Under the pieces are notes generated by a model, which worked only from the letters and a program-made list of their open reading frames with translations, searched no databases and was not told the origin of the DNA. Both the position numbers and the translations under genes were made by a program. Shown here one piece after another: positions 47,631 to 56,753 of a stretch of DNA of 64,000 bases. Within the stretch, counting starts at the first letter, position 1. Each line of letters begins with the position of its first letter. The DNA is taken from contig BGKB01000038.1 in assembly GCA_003116975.1 (NCBI GenBank), positions 62,001 to 126,000 on the forward strand, in the 5' to 3' direction. Source of the DNA: Aurantiochytrium sp. KH105. Lineage: Eukaryota > Sar > Bigyra > Thraustochytrida > Thraustochytriidae.

Positions 47631-50423
47631 TCACAAATATGGGGGCTCCTCGCGAAAATGCTGCAGCGTACGGAGAGCCTGCACCTTGCGGTCGAAGGCT
47701 TCCGGGCTTCGCACGGGACTTCGAGGTCTCGGGGAAACCGCCGCGCTGCGCCGTAAGCCCTCGAGCGCAGCGAGCTGTTGCGTCTTGATCTCGATCTTCT
47801 CCACCACCTCGGTGAGATCCCTTGACTTTCGCAATCCCGTCTGCTTGGACAACTCGCTGGAATTACTTTCAGCGACAGATCCGGGGCCGGGGACAGAACT
47901 GGAGATCTCCGTCACCAGGATCTGGTACTGCCTCTGCAAAGTGTCGAGTTCTCCGCGCAAGGATGCCTCAAGATCCGTCAGTCCACTACCACGTCTGCTT
48001 GCCCGCTTCGTGGGCGACGTCGGTGGCGTTGGAGTCGACGAACGGAGACCCTGCGCGTGTGCGAGAGCAGCCTCCTGTGCCGAACTGAGAATTAGGTGCG
48101 GCGGCCGTCGTGCCCTGCCCTCTTGGGTCGGCGGTCCCACGGACCCCTCTACCGCACCCACCGCCTTACTTTCGTTAGGCCTATTCTTGATTCCACCACG
48201 TCCACCCTCGTCTTGCTTCCTATCAGTCTCGCCCTTCACCTCGTCTTCCTCGTCGCTATTGTCGTTTTCGTCCTCATTTTCTTCATCATCATAGCGGTCA
48301 TCCTCGCTATCCTGCCCCACTTCCTCCTCTTGGAAAAAACCTCGAGCATCACGTTGCGCGCGTCGACCCGCTCGCTCGCGCGGACTCGGAATACCATAAG
48401 CCCAAGGGTCTGCGAGCTCCTCTTGGACACGCCCATAAACCGAAAAGGATGGCCCTGCATTTTTTCCAAGAAGAAAGGGGACAGGGTGGTCCGCATTTGC
48501 GTGCAAGAGCTCCTTGTCCAAGCTCCATCCTCGCGACTTGCGGGCGCCACGTCGCTGAATTTGGTCACGGTCCGGAGCCCCGTGTCGCGGAGAAGGACGT
48601 GCAAGTCGTCTCGCACCAGCCGCGTGGGAAGTGGCGACAATAGACTCTGGCCTTCTTGACATGCTGCCCACTTGGGTTTTATTGCTAATTCGTACTTGCA
48701 GAGACGGATGCTGGTCCCGATAAGGATATGATTTCCTTGTCGCAACCGGCTCAGCTACGCTCGATGTGACTGCACCAGAACTCGGCACTTGTCTTCCTGA
48801 AGAAAGTGCCTTCCTTTGATTTATTGGCATCGCTCCCGACGAAGTTGTTGCTGACCGTGGAGTTACGGTCTTTTTCTTCTTCTTGAGAACCTTCTTCACC
48901 TTTTTCTTCTTCTTCGTCATTGTCGTCGTTTTTGGCTGCTTCACTCCCAAGACCGACGACAACACTGCATCGGGATCTTCTGCAGCACCACCGCCACCAC
49001 CGGCAACGGCCAGTTTATTCATCAGATCCTCGTTCAAGAGAAGCAGGTTACGAATTGCCGCCTGTGCTTCAATCTTTTGCGAATCGACCGCAACGAGTTC
49101 TTCCTGCAGAGACTTGACTCGAGCCTCCTTGAGATCAATCTGGGCACGCAAGTCCCCAGCAGCGCGCGTGGCTTCTTCTGTGGCACGCGCATGTTCGGCA
49201 CTCGCCTCCGCAAGTTTCCCTTCTGTTTCTGCAGATTGTTGGGCCAAAGCATTGTTCTCAGCTTGCGCTGCTTCCATTGATGCCGTAACTTCAGCTAGCT
49301 TGCTCCGGTATTTTTCGGCGTGGTGGCACGCCTGGCGTTTGGCCTGCTCAAGCATGCGAACCTTTGACGCCAGCTCATCATTCTCCGCGTGCATTGTCTT
49401 CGCCTTGGCCTCAAATGACTGTCGCGCAGTCTCCGCCTCTGTCCGCAAAGCAAGGTTGCGCTCGCGCTCCTGCTCCAAGGACTTTTCCAAAGATCGTATT
49501 TTGTCCTGCAAAGCGCCCATGGCGGAGATGACTGCGGCGCTTCGTGGTGGCACATTGTCCGCTTGGTGCACGCGATCCCACGCAGACATCGTGGCGCCAT
49601 ACGATGATGCAACAGACGATCGTCGCGAGGGAGACCTGACGGAAAAGCTCGCTGTCGAGGACGCTCCGCTCATCCCTGAGGAGCGCGTATGCGGCCACAT
49701 CGAGGCCGCTTCATGACCATGTCTCGTTCTGCGAGAATTGTCGATGCCATAGTTTGCGAAGTGTTGAGGTGTATTGTGATACGGTTCGGTATATCGACTC
49801 GTCGACGGAACATGAAGGGGCCGCGGTCTATGAGACCCAGGAAAAGATGGCAAACTGCTCATGTCGAGCTCGCTCATCTGATCACCACCATGATCCTCAG
49901 AGTCAACGGAGATGTCGACGCTTCCGCTGCGGTGAAGTCGAATTCTTGTGCTCGGGGAAGTTGCTACGGACGCAACGGCGTCCCGATCATCTGCTTCTTC
50001 AAAATAGTCTTGAGCGTACCCAGCCGTGGAGCCATGTCTGCTTCTCGCTCTTGCATGGATGAAAGATGCATCTCTGTTCTCTTCGTGCTCGTCCAGGCCC
50101 GTTAGGTCCGGGTAATAGTCTGTGGACTTGGTTTCTTGTCTAATTTCAATTTGGCTCGAGTTTCCCACGAGCCTCGCGGAGGCGTCGGCTGCGTCGCCCT
50201 GGGCCCCTCCGGCGCTCTTTGATCGCCGCCCACCCAAGAAGCCCCCGGTCGCCGCCGGCTCGCCCGCAGACTCGTCGCCCTTGTTCGTGAGAAACGTTGC
50301 GTGCAGGTCGCGCCGTAAAGCCGTTCCGCTGCCACGCGCGGCGTCGCCGGCGTCCTGAGAGGCGGAGCTCTGGTCGTCCCAGCCAGCGCGCGACACGTAT
50401 AGGTCCGCGTCGCTCAGCTCCAT
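47631..50423 (-). CDS. Cep57-like coiled-coil protein (candidate)
   Basis: 930 aa. Residues 1 to about 290 are disordered. A long coiled coil (about 296-475) opens with AVISAMGALQDKIRSLE (297-313), which matches the start of the Cep57 centrosome-localisation domain (AVISALxxLQxKIRxLE). A Lys-rich patch (KKKKKVKKVLKKKKK, about 510-530) could bind microtubules or nucleic acid. The C-terminal part has LTDLEASLRGELDTLQRQYQ followed by a second heptad segment, a plausible counterpart of the Cep57 microtubule-binding domain. Cep57 family proteins sit at the centriole and scaffold pericentriolar material. The N-terminal domain match is good and the C-terminal match weaker, so this remains a candidate. 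The gene shares a 329-bp divergent promoter with the Rubicon-like gene. Confidence 0.6.
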   Translation of the reverse strand: MELSDADLYVSRAGWDDQSSASQDAGDAARGSGTALRRDLHATFLTNKGDESAGEPAATGGFLGGRRSKSAGGAQGDAADASARLVGNSSQIEIRQETKSTDYYPDLTGLDEHEENRDASFIHARARSRHGSTAGYAQDYFEEADDRDAVASVATSPSTRIRLHRSGSVDISVDSEDHGGDQMSELDMSSLPSFPGSHRPRPLHVPSTSRYTEPYHNTPQHFANYGIDNSRRTRHGHEAASMWPHTRSSGMSGASSTASFSVRSPSRRSSVASSYGATMSAWDRVHQADNVPPRSAAVISAMGALQDKIRSLEKSLEQERERNLALRTEAETARQSFEAKAKTMHAENDELASKVRMLEQAKRQACHHAEKYRSKLAEVTASMEAAQAENNALAQQSAETEGKLAEASAEHARATEEATRAAGDLRAQIDLKEARVKSLQEELVAVDSQKIEAQAAIRNLLLLNEDLMNKLAVAGGGGGAAEDPDAVLSSVLGVKQPKTTTMTKKKKKVKKVLKKKKKTVTPRSATTSSGAMPINQRKALSSGRQVPSSGAVTSSVAEPVATRKSYPYRDQHPSLQVRISNKTQVGSMSRRPESIVATSHAAGARRLARPSPRHGAPDRDQIQRRGARKSRGWSLDKELLHANADHPVPFLLGKNAGPSFSVYGRVQEELADPWAYGIPSPRERAGRRAQRDARGFFQEEEVGQDSEDDRYDDEENEDENDNSDEEDEVKGETDRKQDEGGRGGIKNRPNESKAVGAVEGSVGPPTQEGRARRPPHLILSSAQEAALAHAQGLRSSTPTPPTSPTKRASRRGSGLTDLEASLRGELDTLQRQYQILVTEISSSVPGPGSVAESNSSELSKQTGLRKSRDLTEVVEKIEIKTQQLAALEGLRRSAAVSPRPRSPVRSPEAFDRKVQALRTLQHFREEPPYL

Positions 50424-50752
50424 GATCCTCGCGCCCGGCGCAGCTGGCGCTGCCGGCGCAGCCGTATTCTGTTCTGGTTTGGTGACTCACGCTGTTTTTT
50501 TCAAAACTCCAAAACGAGACGACGAGCTGGTGACAAGGCACTCCAGCGAGCTGAACGCGCTCGCTGGGATGGCAGAGAGGATTGATTGTGAGTTTTTCGA
50601 ACGCGTACGCGCGAGTACGCGTACGCGCGCGCGCGCTGGCGTGGTGCGAGCTTGCACCGCATTGCGCCGAAGATTGCGATCACGCCGGCGCGAGACGCCG
50701 GCAAGCCTGCAAGAACGAGCGTCGCCGGGACCGCTGCAGATACAGAACAAAG
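50424..50752. promoter_or_regulatory. Divergent promoter, Cep57-like / Rubicon-like genes
   Basis: A 329-bp gap between opposite start codons. It contains a GCGCGAGTACGCGTACGCGCGCGCGC stretch (about 50605-50638), a Z-DNA-prone alternating purine/pyrimidine run. Confidence 0.5.
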
Positions 50753-53700
50753 ATGTTCTCCTTTGGTGGGGGAACCTCGAAGAAGAGCAGCTCGGCGACG
50801 AACGAGGATGTCGCCCTCGTGCACGCGCTACTTGTCATGGGACTGCAAGATGCTGTACGAAGGATAATTCAGGCGTCATTATCTGCCCGCGAGCGCCGCA
50901 TACGCGGCGAATATGCGCGCGGCGAAGAAGAGCTTGTGGACTCAATGACAGAGGTAGAAGCGCTTCTGGAGGTTCTCGAGCTTTGTCTCTGGCACGGCCT
51001 TCGTGAACCGCAACGCCGGAGTCATGGCCGCTCGCATGGACGGCATGACAAGACTCAAGCCGGCGTAGGCACCTCCTCGACAGCCGAGAGCTCTCATTTC
51101 TGGGACTTTGTCCTCCTCCTCGAGCGCGTCGATCCAACTGCGTTTGGCGGGACCATCATGCTCGTGCGGGCAAACTCGGGCTGCTCCACGAACCAGGGAC
51201 TCTGCAGGGCTTGGATTCGCATGCTTTTGAACCAGAACGCTCTCGAGTATACCATTCGAGCGTTATGCAGGCTTGCCACCACCTCTGGCCGGGACTTTTA
51301 CGAGGACTGGGCCTTTCTGCGCTGGTCTGCAGAAACCAATCGCACCATGTTTTTCACTTTACTCGGTGTGCTCAACAATGTCGGATTTGCTCTCAACACA
51401 AAAAACAGAGGACTCGACCGCCCAAGCCCAGTGGGTCCCGGAGATATGCTTTCTCATGATGCGCTCAAATGCTGCCTCGCCTTCGAATCAGCGCTTGCCG
51501 CTGCCTGCGCTGCCAATCCCAATGACCCTCCAACTGTGCTTGTAGCGTCCTCGGTGGATTCCGAGGTCACGGGGCGCTTTGTCTACCTCCAACCGGGGCT
51601 CTTTTCGAATCGAAATACCGGCTACCAGCTACGTGTGGTCGATGCAAAACGAGGGACCTCGCCAAGACAATGGGGGCTCTTTGCGCCAGCGCAAGATCAG
51701 CCAAGATACCTTGCAAACGCGAAGTCTGTATCTGACCCCCCATTGCAAGACTGGGCGCCCTCAGATGAAGTCGCAGCAGAATTCAACAAACCACCCCAGG
51801 CCGTGAAGATGCTGCATTCGCAGAGCGTTCGTGCAAGGCTTTATCCCGGGAGTCACAAGATCAAATGGGGTACTCTTTTACGCTCCGAGATCCAGGCGAT
51901 CAGGGTCGAAATCAAGCAAGTCGAGCACCTTCGAAAACGCCTTGATGCCGTTCGCAAGATTGAATGCCCCATGGGGGAAGACGAGGAGGACTTGCCTCTG
52001 GTGCAGCCACTCGAGACCGTTGTCGAGGAAATATCTCAATCAGATTCACCCCCAGATTCGGATAGCGGTGCCCACGTGCGAGCCACGGAAACGACGCCAA
52101 ACGAATCACCCATGGTAGATCCACTTGCCAGCGGCGTGGATCGCGAGAATTTCGCCCCACACGCTGACGCCCAGGATCAGACGGAAGACGAGTCGAAGCT
52201 GACGAGCCAAGCGAGACACAAGGATCTGGAGGTACATTCCAAGGAAAACATCAAAGCCTCTCTTGCAGCAAATGAGGCGGCAAGTTTTACAGGACAAGAC
52301 GACCATGCGGAACAATCGCCAGAGGTCGCAGGCGATGGATTGTCTCTCGTAGAAAGAGATGATGCGCAACAAGATGAACATAATCGAGATATCTTCACTG
52401 CAACGGAACAATTCCAGACTGAATCTCAGGATGAAGCGCCCAGAGATCGTCCAGATGCTGATATCGACGCAATTGAAGTCGCCGAGAGCGCTCAAGAACT
52501 TGATATTGGCCTGACGTCGGAATCAGAGCGTATCATAGCGGAGCGAAACCGTGATGCTCATGAAGCAGAACGTAGTGCATTTGACTCTCAAAACGGTGCG
52601 GAGAAAGAGAGTGTCTCTGACGAAGCGAATGCCAAACAGGAAGAAAAGCATAAAGTCGTCAATTCGAAAAAAGACGGGAACGAAGACGAACGAGACGAGC
52701 CAATCATTGGCACCGCGGACCAATCGGATCCACCTGTTCTGAGTTCTGACGCTGCCCAGAATGAAGAGTTGTTGGACATTGATAAAACTACCAAAGAAGG
52801 ACTAACGCATGCTACACCTTCGATGGATCATTCTGACCTTGGAGGAAGCACGGGAGTCGCACGACCCGCGAGATGCGTGTCTGATGAGATCGAAGTGGGT
52901 CATAGCGCTGCATACGGAGACACTGATGCATCAGTAGAGAAAGATGGAATAAACGAGAACAGTCACAAGACTGAGCTGTCTGATGATGACATGAGCATCG
53001 TTCAAGATGCCGAGATTCTATCGAACACAAGCAAGGAGGAAACTGTGTCGTCCGGAAATGCAGCTCCTGACGCCGTCAAATCGATGAAGAAAGACGCGGT
53101 CAGCGAGTCTGAGACTTTGCTTGCTGAAAATCAAGACAGCGTTGCATTAGTAGAAAAAGATGGAGCAAACGAGGATAGTCAAAAGGCCGATTCGTCTGAT
53201 GACATGAGCATCGTTCAAGATGCCGAGATTCTATCGAACACAAGCAAGGAGGAAACTGTGTCGTCTTTAAATGCAGCTCCTGACGACGTCAAATCGATGA
53301 AGAAAGACGCGGATAGCGAGTCTGGGTCTCTGCTTGCTGAAAAACAAGACAGCGTTGCATCAATAGAAAAAGATGGAACAAACGAGAACAGTCACAAGAC
53401 TGGGCTGTCCGATGACATGAGCATCGTTCAAGATGCCGAGATTCTATCGAACACAAGCAAGGAGGAAACTGTGTCGTCCGGCAATGCAGCTCCTGACGAC
53501 GTCAAATCGACGCAGAAAGACGCGGACAGCGAGTCTGGGACGTCGCTTGCAGAAAAGAGGGTCTCTGACGTACCTAGGATGAAGAAGTCTTTGAATCCAT
53601 TCGAGGATGAATCCGTGGATTCATCTGGAGAGGACGAGTCAGAAATCGCGGAGAGCGATGCGATTGAATCCTCTAATACCGATAGGGTGACTGCTCAAGA

Positions 53701-56605
53701 TACCGAGACCCTGTCCAACAAGATTAATGACGACGTTGCGATGTCCACGCGTGCAGCCTTCGACGACCGCGATGACGCAAACAGCAAGGCGAAAGTTTCA
53801 GAGGCTGGAGTGACCAATGAAAGCAAGTCAGAAGGCGATGCGATCGATAATTCTATAGAGGATACTGGGGATGCATTAGATCTTCACGTTGCCGAAGGTC
53901 ATCATGCGGGTGCAACAATCAAGTCGTTGGACACTATAAAGACCAATGATCGCTATCAGCAGGAGAGTCTTTCTGAAGTGTCGAGCAATCACGAGGCGAG
54001 CACCGCCGAGGTCTCGTCATCGCAGAGCTCAGAAGCTGATAGCCTTTCCATAGACGCGGACTTGAGCAGCGAAGTCGAGGCGGCTAAGCACTCAAAATCA
54101 AAAGGCAAGGGCCGCAAAGGCCCCAGAAGGGTGCAGATGGCGAGCATCGAAGACACTGATTTGGCGCAAGATCCGCTACAAGCTCTCGAACCCGCGCCAA
54201 GTTCGCGGGGATCAAGGCGAATCTCGCGACCAACGGTTGTGCATGCGTCCAAAATTGCCGAAGCGGGCGAGCTTGCAAAGTCAAGTAGTGCAATTCAGTT
54301 CAATAGCGCTCTACTGTCCGCAGCAAACAACTTTGTGGTGATGCAGGACGACGATGAAGACGATGACGTTGAAAGCGTGGAGATACATGGTCACACTAGC
54401 TGCGACGAAGATTCGCTGGAGACCGGTGCCGCTGGCGAAGTCGATAGAGAGACAGACGGTTCACGGGCGCGTGACTTGAGCGCGCCAACAGCACCGTCCG
54501 GCGAGAGCGAAGAGGAACGCCTCGCTCGCTATGCACGTGAAGAAGAGGAGTCCCTAGCAGCCTTTATTGCAGAACAAAATACCGAAAAGGCCAATTCTGT
54601 ATCGAGCAAACGTGAGCTAGCCTCTCATGCCTCGAAAAAGGACGAGCCACCAGCAAATGTGTCCATCGTTCCAACAAGCGAGTTCATAGACCTTGTGCGT
54701 GCCTACGTTCGACTTGACCCGCAAAAAGCAGCGGCGCGTACTCTGGCATCCAAGATTCACGGATCTACAGGCTACGAAATTGGCCCCATGCTCTCTCCTT
54801 CTCAAGACATGGATCCCGATGCCGACGAAGTTACCAAGGCCAACTCGGAGGCACCTGTTGCAGCGAGCAGCAAGTTCTCCTTGGCAGTCTTTTCCGGGCG
54901 ACTGTCGTTATGGGGAAGCGGCACAGATGCAGAGCAGGAAAATGACAGCGGTTCGCGAAGCGGTGCAAATGCTGCATCCTCGGCTCTCGAAACTGGCGCG
55001 GAAAATCGCGAGACTTCTGACTTGGCTCATGAAACGGATTCCGAGATTGACATTGACCTCGCATCCGATGCCAACGTTACCCGCGTCGAGAGCGCATCCG
55101 TCGTGGGCCAATATATCTCCAAGAGGGCTTCAGACATGCACGTGCGCTACATCATTCGTGTACAGCTGCGCAAAATTGCACGTGCAGGCAATGATGACCT
55201 GGAGGAGTGGATCTCATCAGAAAACGACGCCTCCATTCTTCAGGAGAGAACGGAGGTGGACACAGAGGAAGCCTCGTCGCACGTTGCTGCACGCACAGCG
55301 ACGTATACTGTTCACCGTCGCTTTCGCGACTTCAAGCAGCTGCGTGCCGCACTTTTCAATGCGGCCGCGGCGAGCTCTGATCAAGACAGCAAAGATACCT
55401 TTCCTACGCTTCCCAAGACCGCGTGGACGCGGTCATTCTCGGAAGACTATATTGCGCGCAAACGCATCGGCCTCGACGACTTCTTGCAGGAGATTCTTCG
55501 TCTCCGTTTGGAAGGTGCCTCAGCGCGCGAGCACCCCGTCCTCATTGACTTCTTGACGCAAGGCATGTGCGTTCCGTGGGAAGAGGACGAAGAGGAAAGG
55601 GGTCCTGACTTTCCGTTAGATTCGCCATCTCTGAATCGCCGCGGGTCTGGCCTTCGTCGCAAGGGAAGCCGCGGACTGCACGTCGCTCTGATTACCGATC
55701 CTCGTGGTGACCCTCAGGTTATGGAAGAGCGAGACTCGATTGGCTTGGCCGAGCAGGATTTTCGCTGCATAAGCTGTGGCCGCGACATTAGCATTGCGCT
55801 TGGAGAGTCAAAGGGCCTTTGGGGTGCATCGCGCGAACCATCGCGTCGGTCAGCGAGATTTTGTCATTATACAGAAGGCTGGTTTTGCCCATGGTGTTTC
55901 TCCTGTGGAAGTGCTGGGGGTCGAGAACAAGAAAGGGAGTTTGAATATTACAATGAGTCCGACACGGGTTTAGACTGGGACGAGGCCTCGAGTACAAGTA
56001 GGCTCGCCCCACTTCAGGAGCACAATCGGGTTCTCCCTACGCGCGTTCTTCATCACTGGGACTTTGAGCCGCTTGCCGTGTCTGCTGACGCTGCTTCGTT
56101 TTTGGACAGCATCTCTCAGCATCCAGTACTTTGCGTGTCTGCCGAAAGTCCGCGACTATTTTCCCAGGTCAAGGAACTGCAACATGCTCGCCTGCTTCGT
56201 TTGCAACTTGTGTTTGCTCGAGAAACCTTGGCAAGGTGTGTCGAAAATGAAAATTCGCTGGAGGGTGTTGCTCCCGCTCTGCGTTCCCGCGAACACCTTG
56301 CGCAAGAGACAGAAATGTATTCGATGAACGACCTCTTTGAGCTTCACCTTGGCACGCTCATCCCGTTATTGATGCGCGCTGTGGACCAGGTCTCCGACCA
56401 TATTACGAAGTCCTGCGAGCACTGTCGCTCGACAGCACAGACTTGTGCTGTTTGTAACAAGAAGGACGATCCACTGTTTGCCTTTGACATTGACAAAGTT
56501 GTTCTCTGTCGCGGGTGCCAAGGCGCCTTTCATCGCGAATGCTTTGTTAGCATCGGGGGCGAGGAGTTTTGCCCTATTTGCAAGAAGTCAGCACTCAATA
56601 GCTAG
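50753..56605 (+). CDS. RUN-PX-Rubicon homology domain protein (autophagy/endosome regulator-like)
   Basis: 1950 aa from the ATG at 50753 (MFSFGGG). The N-terminal ~200 residues form a RUN-like domain (EALLEVLELCLWHGL; AFGGTIMLVRAN; RAWIRMLLNQNALEYTIRAL). A 900-residue acidic, low-complexity middle includes a 71-residue tandem repeat. A PX domain lies at about 1446-1605: YTVHRRFRDFKQL carries the phosphoinositide-binding RRFxDF, and GLDDFLQEIL closes it. The C-terminal Rubicon-homology (DUF4206) zinc domain at about 1670-1950 has CISCG, RFCHYTEGWFCPWC, RVLHHWDFEPLAVS and several CxxC pairs up to CPICKK. Rubicon and PLEKHM1 bind Rab7 through this domain and act in endosome-lysosome traffic and autophagy. 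RUN, PX and RH on one chain is an unusual order. Confidence 0.87.
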   Translation: MFSFGGGTSKKSSSATNEDVALVHALLVMGLQDAVRRIIQASLSARERRIRGEYARGEEELVDSMTEVEALLEVLELCLWHGLREPQRRSHGRSHGRHDKTQAGVGTSSTAESSHFWDFVLLLERVDPTAFGGTIMLVRANSGCSTNQGLCRAWIRMLLNQNALEYTIRALCRLATTSGRDFYEDWAFLRWSAETNRTMFFTLLGVLNNVGFALNTKNRGLDRPSPVGPGDMLSHDALKCCLAFESALAAACAANPNDPPTVLVASSVDSEVTGRFVYLQPGLFSNRNTGYQLRVVDAKRGTSPRQWGLFAPAQDQPRYLANAKSVSDPPLQDWAPSDEVAAEFNKPPQAVKMLHSQSVRARLYPGSHKIKWGTLLRSEIQAIRVEIKQVEHLRKRLDAVRKIECPMGEDEEDLPLVQPLETVVEEISQSDSPPDSDSGAHVRATETTPNESPMVDPLASGVDRENFAPHADAQDQTEDESKLTSQARHKDLEVHSKENIKASLAANEAASFTGQDDHAEQSPEVAGDGLSLVERDDAQQDEHNRDIFTATEQFQTESQDEAPRDRPDADIDAIEVAESAQELDIGLTSESERIIAERNRDAHEAERSAFDSQNGAEKESVSDEANAKQEEKHKVVNSKKDGNEDERDEPIIGTADQSDPPVLSSDAAQNEELLDIDKTTKEGLTHATPSMDHSDLGGSTGVARPARCVSDEIEVGHSAAYGDTDASVEKDGINENSHKTELSDDDMSIVQDAEILSNTSKEETVSSGNAAPDAVKSMKKDAVSESETLLAENQDSVALVEKDGANEDSQKADSSDDMSIVQDAEILSNTSKEETVSSLNAAPDDVKSMKKDADSESGSLLAEKQDSVASIEKDGTNENSHKTGLSDDMSIVQDAEILSNTSKEETVSSGNAAPDDVKSTQKDADSESGTSLAEKRVSDVPRMKKSLNPFEDESVDSSGEDESEIAESDAIESSNTDRVTAQDTETLSNKINDDVAMSTRAAFDDRDDANSKAKVSEAGVTNESKSEGDAIDNSIEDTGDALDLHVAEGHHAGATIKSLDTIKTNDRYQQESLSEVSSNHEASTAEVSSSQSSEADSLSIDADLSSEVEAAKHSKSKGKGRKGPRRVQMASIEDTDLAQDPLQALEPAPSSRGSRRISRPTVVHASKIAEAGELAKSSSAIQFNSALLSAANNFVVMQDDDEDDDVESVEIHGHTSCDEDSLETGAAGEVDRETDGSRARDLSAPTAPSGESEEERLARYAREEEESLAAFIAEQNTEKANSVSSKRELASHASKKDEPPANVSIVPTSEFIDLVRAYVRLDPQKAAARTLASKIHGSTGYEIGPMLSPSQDMDPDADEVTKANSEAPVAASSKFSLAVFSGRLSLWGSGTDAEQENDSGSRSGANAASSALETGAENRETSDLAHETDSEIDIDLASDANVTRVESASVVGQYISKRASDMHVRYIIRVQLRKIARAGNDDLEEWISSENDASILQERTEVDTEEASSHVAARTATYTVHRRFRDFKQLRAALFNAAAASSDQDSKDTFPTLPKTAWTRSFSEDYIARKRIGLDDFLQEILRLRLEGASAREHPVLIDFLTQGMCVPWEEDEEERGPDFPLDSPSLNRRGSGLRRKGSRGLHVALITDPRGDPQVMEERDSIGLAEQDFRCISCGRDISIALGESKGLWGASREPSRRSARFCHYTEGWFCPWCFSCGSAGGREQEREFEYYNESDTGLDWDEASSTSRLAPLQEHNRVLPTRVLHHWDFEPLAVSADAASFLDSISQHPVLCVSAESPRLFSQVKELQHARLLRLQLVFARETLARCVENENSLEGVAPALRSREHLAQETEMYSMNDLFELHLGTLIPLLMRAVDQVSDHITKSCEHCRSTAQTCAVCNKKDDPLFAFDIDKVVLCRGCQGAFHRECFVSIGGEEFCPICKKSALNS
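52930..53560 (+). repeat. 213-216 bp coding tandem repeat, three copies
   Basis: The phrase ATGAGCATCGTTCAAGATGC recurs at 52991, 53204 and 53417. Each unit encodes a Ser/Asp/Glu-rich 71-residue block (DDMSIVQDAEILSNTSKEET). It sits in the disordered middle of the Rubicon-like protein. Confidence 0.92.
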
Positions 56606-56753
56606 AATTTACAGTAAGTCGCAATGCAAGCTTTGCGAAAATTAATTTTGAAAGGTGAGTGAATATGAACGTGGCACTTTCTTTAGTTTTGAATTTATTC
56701 GTTCCTCGAGGATGCAGGCCTATTGGGTTTTGTCTGAGCGAGAAAGGGCTACA

